DNA from: Thelephora terrestris
Taxonomy: Eukaryota; Basidiomycota; Agaricomycetes; Thelephorales; Thelephoraceae
Length of the DNA stretch: 64,000 nucleotides
NCBI GenBank assembly: GCA_015956445.1
Contig: WIUZ02000006.1
Span: 1,488,001-1,552,000, forward strand
Reading direction: 5' to 3'
Shown: positions 22,955 through 34,269 of the stretch, in pieces
Numbering within the stretch: position 1 is the first letter of the stretch
Layout of the letters: every line of letters begins with the position of its first letter
Translations under genes and position numbers: made by a program
The notes under the pieces: model-generated
The model's input: the letters and a program-made list of their open reading frames with translations, nothing else
The model's database searches: none
What the model was told of the DNA's origin: nothing

Positions 22955-24429
22955 TTATTGGGTCGCGCATGGAAAATACTATTCAGGCTAATAAAAAGCG
23001 GGCGGTCGCGAACTATCAGGTGGGGGACCTGGTGTACCTATCTACGCGGAATATCTCGTTGCCTAAAGGACTGGCGAGGAAATTAGCCCCTAAGTACCTC
23101 GGGCCGTTCGCGATAACGAAGGTGCTAAGGGAGGGCGCAACTTACCAGTTGGACTTAAGCGAGGAACTAGTCAAGCGAGGGATCAACCCCGCATTTCACG
23201 CGTCGCTACTGAAACCACATTGGCCTAATGACGACCGACGTTTTCCCGGACGGCTGCCATCACAGATCCCCGGCTTCGGAAAGCGCCCGGAAGAGTGGGT
23301 TGTTGAGGCGATCGTTGATCATCAGGGAAAAGGGATTAATAGTGAATTTCAAATTGTGTGGAAAGCTGGCGATAAGACATGGGCACCTTACCGAGAGGTG
23401 GCACACTTGATGGCGATGGAAAGGTACTGCGAACTCATGGGAGTCGCAGGGCCTGGTGACCTGCCGGCTAAACGACACAGTGGGAAAGACAGGGAACGCG
23501 AGGTTACAAGTTATTCCTTGAGATTAACCGGCGAAACGTATAAAGGGGAGGTTGGGTTGGGAGAGAGACCTGACATCCCCACTATGCCTCGCAACTTATC
23601 TCACAGCGAATTCATCGCCTGCGCTTCCTACGCCCAGCACCTTCGCGACATCAGCCGTGGCCTACGTATGCCGCCTACTGGTCCGCCTCCTCCGGGTTAC
23701 GAGGAGTACATCCTCCTCGCATCTACTCAAGGACATCCCGCCGACGTCAACGATAGACCCTCGTCTTACCCCAGCAGCCACGGGCCTGGCGATCAGACCC
23801 ACTCTATCAGCATGCCTCCCGAGGCCTTCAATCATTTGATTGACTCCCAGGTCCGTACCATGGAGTTGGCGACCGGCTATCGCCCTCGATCGGGATATGA
23901 CTACCCGAAGCCGTACGGCCGGACTTACAAGTACCCTCGTGGTCGCGGACGCGGATTCAATAATATCAGGGGTCGCGGAGCTGGAAATAGAGGAACCCGC
24001 GGACGTCCTATCCCAGGGGGTCAGGGGATCAATCATAGGGCTCGTCCATCTAGTCGTTCCGACGATGACGTCGCCTCCCCGCCTACTTCGGGAGGGACTT
24101 CCCGCACCACTCGTCGAATCGGATCTGATCAACCCGTTGCTTCCGCTTCCGGCTTGGCGAACTCCAGCGCTGGGGCTTCGTCCTCCAATCAGTCCGGATT
24201 CAGGGAGGTGGTTAGCGAGGGAGATACCTCTTCTGAGGGAGGAGGGACGGTCTGCAGCTCGGCTACCACGTTCCTAAGGAGGGTCCCGGCTGACGAAGTC
24301 GAGGCTGCTCTCACCTGGAGGCACGAGGAGTTGGAGAGGAGGATGAACGGTGTGTCCGTCGAAGAAGACGACGATATGGAGGACGCGCAGGGTGAACCGG
24401 CCAGCGATGCTGAGGCCGAGAAGGAATGA
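22955..24429 (+). CDS. Pol region of element B, C-terminal part with chromodomain and RG-rich tail
   Basis: After the palindromic insertion the frame encodes the end of integrase (NISLPKGLARKLAPKYLGPF, FHASLLKPHW). A chromodomain follows (EWVVEAIVDHQGKGINSEFQ...KTWAPYREV) near 23.29-23.44 kb. The frame then continues for about 320 residues: a proline-rich stretch, an arginine-glycine-rich segment (PRGRGRGFNNIRGRGAGNRG) near 23.93-24.0 kb and an acidic tail. The chromodomain would direct integration to marked chromatin. The RG-rich extension is not standard for chromoviruses and may bind RNA. The frame ends about 100 bp before the 3' LTR. Confidence 0.8.
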
Positions 24430-24524
24430 AGGGTGATACCGAATTTTATTTATTTTCTCGAAATTTTTTTCTGACTACCCTACGGCGTTGAGGCAGTAGT
24501 GTTGGACACTACTGGGAGGGCGAC

Positions 24525-24811
24525 TGTGAGCGTAGCGCCACCCCGACGGCGGCCAATCGGCCCGTAGTTAGATCAGGCAGAACCTTTACAATCACTTTAT
24601 TTCGAGACACGCAACAACCTTTGTTCCTTATCTAAAGTAGTCCTATATTACCTAAGCTACAGACCAGTATATAAAGCAGCTTAGGTAGATACTGAAACGA
24701 GGACGCTTTCGAACAGTTCTTACCCGTGTGTTTGCCTCAACTCGACTGAACTCACGTGACCCGGGATACCCGAATCACTTCCGAGTCCTAGCTCGAGTCT
24801 GAGGGTTCACA
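24525..24811 (+). repeat. 3' LTR of element B
   Basis: Same 287 bp as 14409-14695 with about one difference. TATATAAA at 24668-24675. It is followed by the duplicated CCTTC, after which the antisense region of element A resumes. Confidence 0.95.
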
Positions 24812-26985
24812 CCTTCGCAATCACCTTCTTCTCCCTCTCCTGCTTCGCCGGAGTCTCCTTTTTCATTTCCCTCTTTACCTTCTTCTGCCCTTTTCCCCGG
24901 AGACTGCGCAACTTCGGCGTTGGAGGACTCCCCTGAGTCTCCTTCCATTCCTCGTCCATGGCTTCCGTTTCCTCGCCCCGAGTAGTGGTGGTCGGCGAGT
25001 CTGGAGTTACCTCTTTCCTCTTCGGGATGCGCTGCACTGGAGAACACTGGGGGCAAGGGTTGGTTTACTGAGTCAGTAAACTGTGAGTAAATTGCAAGTA
25101 AATGGAAAAAGAACCCAGCCAAATACTTGCCTGGCAAGCACAAAGCAAATTCACAATTTACTGAGCCAATTTACCTGCAATTTACTGGGTTCAGTATGTG
25201 CTCAGTATGTTTGCAGTTTACTGGGTCATGTGACCATGGTTTACCCATTAGGTAAACCTCGGAAAAATTCACAATTTACTGAACAAATTTACCAGCAATT
25301 TACTGGGCCACTTACCCAATCAGTATGTTTTTAATTTGCTGAGCGATTTGATCACAATTTACTGGACTCAGTAAACTGGAAAAAAACCAAACTGGTTTAC
25401 TGACGACGTACCTGATTGGTCAATTTGAAAAATAACCGAAAATTTACCTAGACGTGTCATTGTCAGTAAACTGCAAGTTTTCTTTCAGTAAATTGGAAAT
25501 ACACGTCAGGTAAACTGGAAAAACACGTGATGATTTGATCGTGGTTTACTGGACTCAGTAAATCAGAAAAAAACCTAACCGGTTTACTGACGATGTACCT
25601 GATTGGCTAATTTGAAAAAAACTCGAAAATTTACCAGGACGTGTCTTTATCAGTAAACTGCAAGTTTTCTTTCAGTAAATCACAAGTACACGTAAAGTAA
25701 ACCAGAAAACACGTAAACTTTGAATTTACTTACAGTTTACACGTGTTTTCTGGTTTACTTTACGTGTACTTGCGATTTACTGAAAGAAAACTTGCAGTTT
25801 ACTGATAAAGACACGTCCTGGTAAATTTTCGAGTTTTTTTTCAAATTAGCCAATCAGGTACATCGTCAGTAAACCAGTTAGGTTTTTTTCTGATTTACTG
25901 AGTCCAGTAAACCATGATCAAATCATCACGTGTTTTTCCAGTTTACCTGACGTGTATTTCCAATTTACTGAAAGAAAACTTGCAGTTTACTGACAATGAC
26001 ACGTCCAGGTAAATTTTCGGTTATTTTTCAAATTGACCAATCAGGTACGTCGTCAGTAAACCAGTTTGGTTTTTTTCCAGTTTACTGAGTCCAGTAAATT
26101 GTGATCAAACCGCTCAGCAAATTGGAAACATACTGATTGGGCAAGTGGCTCAGTAAATTGTGGGTAAATTTGTCCAGTAAATTGTGAATTTTTCCGAGGT
26201 TTACCTAATGGGGAAACTGTGGTCACATGACCCAGTAAACTGTAAACATACTGAGCACATACTGAACCCAGTAAATTGTAGGTAAATTGGCTCAGTAAAT
26301 TGTGAATTTGCTTTGCACTTTCCAGACAAGTATTTCACCAGGTTCTTTTTCCATTTACTTGTAATTTACTCACAGTTCACTGACTCAGTAAACCAACCCC
26401 TGCCCCCAGTGGAAGGAGGTACGAGAACATACGGAAGCTTCGCTCTCGGCGAAGGTCTCCCCGTCTTTGGAGTCTTCAGCGCCTTCACTTCCGTCGATGG
26501 AAGCCCCTCCCCGCTGATGAGGTTCCGTTGAACCACGTGCCGCAGGTACTCTACAACTGGGCCGTACGGCTGCACTCCCGCTTCCCGGCACACTTCATAG
26601 TGCCTCACCTGGGTTTCTTCATTAACAGGAAGCTCTCGCGCGAAGGTATCTCTAGGAGAAAACTCACTATCCAAGCCTTTACGAGAACGGTCCACGTTCT
26701 ATCCCCGGTACCTAGTTCCTCGAAAGTACTCAACCTCCACACCTCGCGGACAGATTCCCAGATCCCCTTAGTCGACGGATACGCAACCTTCACCTCTTCA
26801 AAAGTCCACGGAGAGTCGTTCTCGATAGATGGGAACAATCCTCCCTTACGATCAATCGCGTCAAGGGGACCGAACGGAGGAAGAGGGTTCCCCTTAGCGT
26901 CAGATGGGAACCAGGTCATAGAGAACGGAGGAAAGGTTAGCGAGTTGGCAACCGAGGACGGTTGATTTTTAAAGTCCCGAGGAGA
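24812..26985 (-). CDS. Antisense accessory reading region of element A, proximal part
   Basis: Between element B and the 3' LTR of A, the minus strand holds coding-looking blocks. One is lysine/glutamate-rich (24.81-25.04 kb). Others (26.42-26.95 kb) contain WTFEEVKVAYPSTKG and REVWRLSTFEEL. One of these frames runs unbroken into the U3 half of the 3' LTR, to about 27.3 kb. The palindrome at 25045-26411 splits the region. No known domain is recognised. The position parallels the antisense genes in LTR families L1-L3. Treated as a fossil. Confidence 0.5.
25045..26411. mobile_element. Palindromic CACTG element, subfamily 1, copy b (1,367 bp)
   Basis: Starts CACTGGGGGCAAGGGTTGG and ends CCAACCCCTGCCCCCAGTG, with the 3-bp duplication GAA (25042-25044 and 26412-26414). 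Same full-length inverted structure and TTTACTG/CAGTAAA filling as the copies at 21590 and 30334, with a centre near 25728. It lies within the antisense region of element A. Confidence 0.92.
26970..26985 (+). promoter_or_regulatory. Polypurine tract of element A
   Basis: TAAAGTCCCGAGGAGA directly precedes the TGTCGC start of the 3' LTR at 26986. This is the position expected for the plus-strand primer of an LTR element. An identical 15-bp copy without an LTR stands at 13321-13335. Confidence 0.6.
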
Positions 26986-28105
26986 TGTCGCAACGTCGAA
27001 ACTCTCAATCTCCGATTCCTTCCTATTGGTCGTTCGACTCCATTGAGTTCCGGACTCTTCTTGGCCTCGTGACTGCCTCGAGGCAACCTTCACCCTGATC
27101 ACCGGACCGCCTCTATTGTTTCTCGGACGTTCTTCCCCGCTTCGCGTCCCCTCTCGGGAACCCTGTTTCGAATCCTCGCGTTCTGCCATCTGCCACCCGC
27201 TACTCGACCTTCCGGAACTCTGATATCCCCGACGCCTCGTTCCCCTCGCCTTGCATCCTCGTTTCGACTCTCGTTCTAGCCCTTCGCCATCGCCATCTAT
27301 CGTTATCAATTCCTCCCGCCATCGATCTCCGGTTATCCCATCGTTCTGTGCTCTCGTCCCCGCGAATCCTTATCGATCGGAACTTCCCGGTCGATCGATC
27401 AGTTCCATTCCCCGCACCGTTCCGTTCTCCGGGCATTTGCCTCCATTGCTATCTTCCGCTCTCGATTTCTGTTCCCCTGCATTTTCTCCTGTATGACGCG
27501 GCTTCCTCTCGTGCCGTCGTCACCCCTTCGTCATCGTCCCTGTAGTTACTCAGCCTTCGTCATCGTTTCCCCCCCCTAGTAGTTACCCCTCTTACCAAGT
27601 TCCTCTTAGTTTCGCTTTTCCGTTCCCCTTCTCTCTCACGGACTATCTCGACACTGCTTATTTAGGAGATTCATCGGTTTCCTTTATATACTGTGTCTTA
27701 GATAGCCTGGAATGCATCGACTCAGATCCCCCAGTTCAGTTTCAGTCCGAGTTCTCCAGTTCTCCGGTTCGCTCTCCAGTTCTCAAGTCAAGTTCTCGGC
27801 TTCTCTGTGTCTTTTCTCTTGCTCCCACCAAAAGCCTGCCTCAGCTACTTTACGATTTCGCGGTGATTCTATATCGCAACTCTCAGCAACCTCGGTTCCT
27901 ATCCCCCTCTGCTTTGTCTCGAATCTCGCGCTTTACTCTAGCCGTCGCGGTCTTCCCCGGCGATTCTCCAGACATCTTCGGGCATCTCTGAACAGCTCTT
28001 CTGTTCCGGTGGTCGTACAGAACTCAACACTCAACCGGTACCCACCTCAACTGCTTGTACACTCTTTTTAGGGTATCCGACTACCCGGAGTGTTCAGTTA
28101 GTTCA
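26986..28105 (+). repeat. 3' LTR of element A
   Basis: Matches 5071-6189 with about five differences, including one length change in a C run. TATATA at 27685-27690. Followed by CCGA, which also precedes the 5' LTR. Transposase coding sequence resumes immediately after. Confidence 0.93.
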
Positions 28106-28970
28106 CCGAGCTTTTGGCGGAGAAAGGTACCTCGAAGTATTGGGACTGCAAAACGTCAACAACAAGTCGGGTTTGTGATTTACACAAAGATACACCTGCA
28201 AAACTTACGATATTCCAGGGGATTTAGAGGCCACCTTCATGACTTCTGTTTGTCGAAGTTCAAACCTCCAAGCGTTGGTAGACTCGTGCGGCCTCCCGAA
28301 CCCAGCCAAGCCTCTGTTATCCGCGTACAACACCATCGTCAACGAAGACCACCGAGGCACTCGACTTGCCAATGAAGACCACCACCCCCCAACAAAACCC
28401 CCCGTTATGAGACCCTGGATGACGAGTCTTACCGACTTTTGCTGCAGGCATTTAACGAGAAGTTTGAAACCGTGAGGTACACTTCTGAGAGTGACCCGAG
28501 ACGTCGACAAGCTCGAAAAGGTTTCTATTCGTGGTGTGGTGTATGCTCACGAGAGGTCGCTGCCCCGTGACAGCAATGTCCTGTTTCGGCGTTTGGGTGG
28601 TTTGACCTCAAGGGTCGGCAGAATCCAGTAGATATTCTGTCTTCGGCACCCAACTCCGGATGGCCTCATGATGCAGGCAACTTACGCCATTGTGCGTGAA
28701 TACCTACCGTTCTTGGACGAAGTGAAACAATCACAGTACACCCAATTCGGCTTCGCAGGCGGCTTCCTCTGTCATCGTGAAAGATGGAACAGGTCTCACA
28801 TAGTCGAATTGACCGGCATCATCTGCCATTTCGCAAAGTTCACGCTGCAGGGCGGTTTTATGCACGTTCTTCCCCTGAACAAGGTGAGAAGCTTGCTACC
28901 CGAGCGTACCCGCACGCTAACTACGCTCAAGATGATGGACTCCTATGATCTCCCTTCTGTCATCTTGTAG
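28106..28970 (+). pseudogene. Tnp2-type transposase, C-terminal portion
   Basis: Just after element A the sequence reads FGGERYLEVLGLQNVNNKS. It then splices through a GT-AG intron (about 28163-28210) into DLEATFMTSVCRSSNLQALV, a block characteristic of Tnp2-like transposases. A final part (YAIVREYLPFLDEVKQSQYT...FAKFTLQGGFMHVLPLNKV) ends with a stop at 28968-28970. Together with 556-2006 and 4946-5066 these are pieces of one transposase gene of the CACTA type. The pieces are separated by the L2 unit and by element A with its nested inserts, so no functional product can come from here. Confidence 0.8.
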
Positions 28971-29279
28971 TCTTTCGCTGACTGTGTGGTACTTGTTAGT
29001 TTCTGTCTTCTTTCCTTTCCTAGATAAGGGTTGTGGGCCCATGATTGAAGTAATGTGATTGATTGTGCGCAACTTTTTTATTATCAAAAAACGGTGTCAG
29101 AGCATCAACAAGCACTCAAGTACTCAATATCAACGTTAACGGGATCTTCGCTCTTTCATTGCGTGTCAACCCACGTGGTCATCAAGATAAATAGCCTACG
29201 CCTCTCGTTTCGCCTCTCGCTCCCCCCAACTTCCTCTTCCACTTTTCATCACTTCGTTTCCTCCTAGTCAACACCGGAA
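28971..29279. other. Intergenic region between the transposase and the coiled-coil gene
   Basis: No coding region or repeat is seen. It presumably holds the transposase terminator and the promoter of the next gene. A weak TATA-like GATAAATAG lies near 29188, about 90 bp before the next ATG. Confidence 0.4.
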
Positions 29280-31926
29280 ATGAACGCAGGCCATAACAAG
29301 ACGTGGGTCCCAACATCACCTTCACCCACGGGATTCTCTTCAACAACTCCTTCCAGACCTAACAACGATGTTGGCCATCTGATGTCTAAGAGCAGCAGCG
29401 CTTCAGACGCATCTAGTATCGTCATCGACGTTGACAGTGACATGTGGGTAGCTGTTTTCCCACTGGTGACGGTGGGAGCTTACTATGTCGCCCTAGTAGC
29501 GCTGATACCACACCGTAAACGATCTCTGATTCTAATACTTGACATCGGGCGGTGACTTTCTTTCACAGTCTGATTAAGGAGTCGACGCTGGACCCAGACT
29601 TACCGTTTCCGAGCCACGTCCACCCATCTCCTGGTGACCGGTAGGCTCTTTGCTCCGAAGTTTCTCCCCTTTCTGAAAGATATGCAGCCTGTCGACGAAT
29701 CAAGTTTCAGACCCCATCTCGGCCGTTACGGCTCAACTTCACGCAGTCGCAGCTCAGCTTCGATCGGAAAATCAACAGATAGAGGCAGAGATGTCTGGGA
29801 TCATTCAACAGATCACCGACACCACTTCTTTTGTCGGGAAGGGGAGTCCCAGCCCCGACTGGCGCTGGACTCTCGGTTCTAATGTCGAAGCTCGGTTACT
29901 CCGGTCCTCCTACGATGAACTATGGGATCGCCACGTGAAGTCCACCTGTGAGATCACGGCGGGTATCTCTTTGCAGATGTTCCAAAAACATGTGGCTTTG
30001 TGGAAGCATTACAAAACGATGCTCAGGAGTCATGCAGTACTAGCGGACGACCTTCAACGCCTGACGAGACAACTCATGACCCCTCTCGGTGTGCGTCTAT
30101 TTTCCCCATCTCCCATCTGTATCTATGCCTGATCTAATAACAATCGCAGCCCACCGCTGAGCCCTTTTTTATCTGCCTAGAGGTGTTTTCCACATTGGTC
30201 CCGTCCCTTCCCTATACTCATTTTCTCTACAGGACGACGACTTTCCAATCATTGGACCGGAGGTTGTGCGTATCCTTCGATATCAGCATTGCAATTTTTA
30301 TGGTAAACTTTCTTTAGATTTTGAAGGCCCTCACACTGGGGGCAGGGGTTGGTTTACTGAGTCAGTAAACTGTGAGTAAATCACAAGTAAATGGAAAAAG
30401 AACCCAGCCAAATACTTGCCTGGCAAGCACAAAGCAAATTCACAATTTACTGAGCCAATTTACCAGCAATTTACTGGGTTCAGTATGCACTCAGTATGTT
30501 TGCAGTTTACTGGGTCATGTGACCACAGTTTCCCCATTAGGTAAACCTCGGAAAAATTCACAATTTACTGAATAAATTTACCTGCAATTTACTGAGCAAC
30601 TTGCCCAATCAGTATGTTTTTAATTTGCTGAGTGGTTTGATCACGGTTTACTGGACTCAGTAAATTGGAAAAAAACCAAACTGGTTTACTGACAACGTCC
30701 CTGATTGGTCAATTTGAAAAATAACCAAAAATTTACCTGGACGTGTCATTGTCAGTAAACTGCAAGTTTTCTTTCAGTAAATTGGAAATACACGTCAGGT
30801 AAACTGGGAAAACACGTGACAATTTGATCGTGGTTTACTGGGCTCAGTAAATCAGAAAAAAACCTAACCAGTTTACTGACGATGTACCTGATTGGCTAAT
30901 TTGAAAAAAACTCGAAATTTTACCAGGACGTGTCTTTATCAGTAAACTGCAAGTTTTCTTTCAGTAAATCGCAAGTACACGTAAAGTAAACCAGAAAACA
31001 CGTGTAAACTGTAAGTAAATTCAAAGTTTACGTGTTTTCTGGTTTACTTTACGTGTACTTGCGATTTACTGAAAGAAAACTTGCAGTTTACTGATAAAGA
31101 CACGTCCTGGTAAAATTTCGAGTTTTTTTCAAATTAGCCAATCAGGTACATCGTCAGTAAACTGGTTAGGTTTTTTTCTGATTTACTGAGCCCAGTAAAC
31201 CACGATCAAATTGTCACGTGTTTTCCCAGTTTACCTGACGTGTATTTCCAATTTACTGAAAGAAAACTTGCAGTTTACTGACAATGACACGTCCAGGTAA
31301 ATTTTTGGTTATTTTTCAAATTGACCAATCAGGGACGTTGTCAGTAAACCAGTTTGGTTTTTTTCCAATTTACTGAGTCCAGTAAACCGTGATCAAACCA
31401 CTCAGCAAATTAAAAACATACTGATTGGGCAAGTTGCTCAGTAAATTGCAGGTAAATTTATTCAGTAAATTGTGAATTTTTCCGAGGTTTACCTAATGGG
31501 GAAACTGTGGTCACATGACCCAGTAAACTGCAAACATACTGAGTGCATACTGAACCCAGTAAATTGCTGGTAAATTGGCTCAGTAAATTGTGAATTTGCT
31601 TTGTGCTTGCCAGGCAAGTATTTGGCTGGGTTCTTTTTCCATTTACTTGTGATTTACTCACAGTTTACTGACTCAGTAAACCAACCCCTGCCCCCAGTGT
31701 CAGCGCTCGTCAGCGGGGTTCTACACAATTTTTGCAGGCGCAACAACCTACTACTGGCGGTGGACCCTCGCAAACAACCCCTATGGCCATACCCGTGAAT
31801 CGTTCCTCCAGTCACTCAAAGAAGAGGCCTCTTGAGCAGACAAATAGCGTCAATCACTTGGGACTTTGTAACACTCGGATCCCGCCCGCCCCGTTGAAGC
31901 GAAGGAGGTTGGGGGACGCCGCCTAA
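29280..31926 (+). CDS. Unknown coiled-coil protein with basic C-terminus, split by a palindromic element
   Basis: ATG at 29280 opens a serine/threonine-rich N-terminus (MNAGHNKTW...). Splicing at 29444/29568 leads to LIKESTLDPDLPFPSH. A helical region follows (ISAVTAQLHAVAAQL..., EAEMSGIIQQITDTT), then SPDWRWTLGSNVEARLLRSS. A small exon (DDDFPIIGPE) and a last exon end in PLKRRRLGDAA with a stop at 31926, a probable nuclear signal. The last exon is split by the element at 30334-31699. The gene follows the Tnp2 gene on the same strand, so it may be the accessory DNA-binding gene of that transposon, but this is inference. No known family is recognised. Confidence 0.55.
30334..31699. mobile_element. 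Palindromic CACTG element, subfamily 1, copy c (1,366 bp)
   Basis: Starts CACTGGGGGCAGGGGTTGG and ends with its reverse complement, flanked by the 3-bp duplication TCA (30331-30333 and 31700-31702). The arms meet near 31016. It has the same TTTACTG/CAGTAAA filling as copies a and b. It interrupts the last exon of the gene at 29280-31926. Confidence 0.93.
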
Positions 31927-32152
31927 AGTCCAATGGCTAGTAGTCAAATATCCAGCTTACCCCACCTATTCTATAACTCCGTCACTTCATAAATCACGTC
32001 TCTAGTCAACCAGTCTTTCTTCGTTTATACCTTAAATACCTTTAACTTTTGAACTCATTTTCTCGATTTGTCGGGGTTTGATTGATTGATCAACGTCTTA
32101 CTCTGCAATCGCGCGTGTCGTGTCGTGTGGCTTATCGTCATCCAAAGCTCCC

Positions 32153-33598
32153 ATGTCGGCGCGCTGATACGAGCGCGAAACAACCATCGCCGGACTAAAG
32201 GAGACGATCTCAGCTTTAGAATTTTCCCCGGACGGAAAGGTTCTTGCTAGCGGATGCGAAGATGGTTCCGTAACGATATTCTCGACCTTGGATTGGAAGC
32301 CCCTCCAGACGTTCATCGATGCTTCGCCCTCAACGTCGTTGGTTTGGCACCCTCAGGTCGAAGGCCTTCTCTTTTGTGGCTTCAGGAGTGGCGACGTTCA
32401 TACCCTCCAAACCAATCGTCCTCAGGTAAGAGCCATGGAACTGCTATCGTAATTAAACTAAAGAATAAATCTCTCTACAGCGTGACCTCAAGATCTGGAC
32501 AGACAAGAGTCCCGGGCCAGTTCATTGTTTGACTCACGATTCTGGACAAAACGTCCTTGCCTTAGGATCTGGGAAAGATGTCGTTCTGACCAATTATAGC
32601 ACCCGGGACGAGGATTCTTTATCGTGGTATAACACTCGTCGTTTACCCCCTCCTCCCAGCTTCATCCACCTTCACACCAGCAAACACCCCGACCAAGCAG
32701 CTCAATCAGTTCATTTCCTCCAAGAGCCAAACTCGGTCGTCGTTTCGTACCTCCATCACGGTATTACGTTAAGTTCTACCACCTCTCGCTCTGCGGCAAC
32801 CAACTAACCCCTTTACAGGTGTTGGGACAGGAATTCTCTATCTCTTGTTTGGCAGATCACACCACGGTCATGTCAAATGTTTGTTGCAACTTCAATCGCC
32901 TGTCGATCTTCACGCACCCTGACTTTCTCCAAGTGGCCGGTCTTGTTTATCAACAAATAACGGGACAATTGCAGTAACTAACCTATTCGACGGGGTTGAT
33001 TGGTACAGCATCAAAAGCCAGCGCTTGGTTGACTCATTCAGGATGTTGATTGAAGACAACATCGTCGCACCAATCATCTTTGATGGCACAGGTTCCTGGA
33101 TTAGTGGCGGAAGCTGCGGTGCTGTGCGAGTCATATGTCCCTTCCCTGCTATTGGCATTGAAACACTGGAGCTGGAAGGTGAGTAGCATTGGAGGTGCTG
33201 TGATAATAACACCTGTAACTTGTTAAAGATGGAAAGATCGTACAAGCACTTGTGAGCACGAACTCGGATGGTTATCTCCATCGCCCTCACCAATCGTCTA
33301 GGCTTATACCTCAAAATCTAACGGGAGACCGCTTTTGGCAGCAGGGACATCGGAACTTGGTTCGCAGACCGTAATTGCAGTATGGAGAGAGTCTGGTCAA
33401 GGTTGCAGCCAGAGTGTCGCCTCTGACTCCAAGGCTTGTGATCCTTCCTTGGCGGAAGCTCATATCGCTGAGAAGCCACAGGGTCCCACATTGCCGTCGT
33501 TGGCCTTCTTGTTTACTTTCTCCGTCGTGTTCCTCTGGTGCGTAGATTGCATCTACACTCGGATCGTACGAGCTCACGCGCCTACTGCGCGACTCTAG
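32153..33598 (+). pseudogene. WD40-like protein with C-terminal membrane segment, decayed
   Basis: The coding part reads YERETTIAGLKETISALEFS with SPDGKVLASGCEDGSVTIF, a clear WD40 blade, followed by SLVWHPQVEGLLFCGFRSGD. After GT-AG introns come LALGSGKDVVLTNYS and LVDSFRMLIEDNIVAP blocks. The end (LAFLFTFSVVFLWCVDCIY) is a strong membrane helix, giving a tail-anchored WD40 arrangement. The first ATG (32153) is followed four codons later by TGA (32165-32167), so either the start lies elsewhere or the gene is dead. It resembles the next gene downstream in layout. Function unknown. Confidence 0.6.
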
Positions 33599-34269
33599 CT
33601 TTATCTGGTTTGCGACGATCGTTTCGCACTGAGGGCCAACCTCGTGGGGTAGCTTACGTCCATAGGAACAATAGTGAGATCTGTTTCCGCACAATGCGGC
33701 TTTCCACAACCTTGAACTGCATGCCAGCCGCCCCTGTATCCCGCTCCAACAACGCTGAAGATGCGAAGATCTTATCGCCCTTCTCACATGCCTACCACCA
33801 ACATTCCATGCATCGCAACGGGGCTTTAGATTTTGCTACACAGTGGAGTATGTGTACTCGCGTGGGTTCTCGAGGTAACAATGTTGTTATCATCATCAAT
33901 GGGGACATGCGAGTTTATCAGAGGGACACTGGGTTTAACTCCGCTATCCGACGATGTCCTTCTTCCTTCCTATCTGTCTCTTAGTTTTTTTTTCATCTTT
34001 GTCAAAGTGTTGCGCACGCCCGCTTCCCCACCTGTTCAGCTCGCGCAATAGTCATGTGATCTGTTCTTTCTCCATGGGCAACAAATCCAGCAGGCCCTTG
34101 TTTCGAGAAGGTGCTCAAGACATCCAACGCTCCGTCTAACCCCAGGCCCTGTCACGCGAGGTCGTGACGACTGCACGACCCTTGACGCTTTGAAGAGAGC
34201 ATAAAAGAGAGCCACGATGCGTGAGTGGCTAAACACCTCTCTCTCTCTCTTTCCTCATCCCAACGAAAG

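Larger units (their letters stand above)
14409..24811 (+). mobile_element. Chromovirus-type Ty3/gypsy element B nested in element A
   Basis: It is bounded by two 287-bp LTRs that differ at about one base, with the 5-bp duplication CCTTC (14404-14408 and 24812-24816). Internal parts run in the order gag with zinc knuckle, protease, RT, RNase H, integrase, chromodomain and a basic RG-rich tail. Two palindromic elements (17920-18420 and 21590-22954) interrupt it, each with its own 3-bp duplication. It also shows at least one further small break, so it is a dead copy. LTR identity indicates a very recent arrival, later than element A, which it interrupts. Confidence 0.93.
5071..28105 (+). mobile_element. 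Ty3/gypsy LTR retroelement A (with nested insertions)
   Basis: The element has two long LTRs (about 1,120 bp, about five differences between them), a 4-bp flanking duplication CCGA (5067-5070 and 28106-28109), a tRNA-type primer site after the 5' LTR, a gag-protease frame, a pol frame and a polypurine tract before the 3' LTR. Without its inserts it would be about 11.3 kb. It is interrupted by element B (14409-24811) and a palindromic element (25045-26411). The gag and pol frames themselves look open throughout. The near-identical LTRs point to a recent insertion. It landed in the Tnp2 transposase gene. A long region antisense to pol lies between pol and the 3' LTR. Confidence 0.92.

Noticed and set aside
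17920-31699. Palindromic elements as introns (introner-like)
   Set aside because: They begin CAC and end GTG, so they lack GT-AG borders at their edges, and insert lengths are not consistently multiples of three.
34231-34250. CT-rich run before the second WD40 gene
   Set aside because: A short pyrimidine tract of the kind common before fungal start codons; not a notable repeat.
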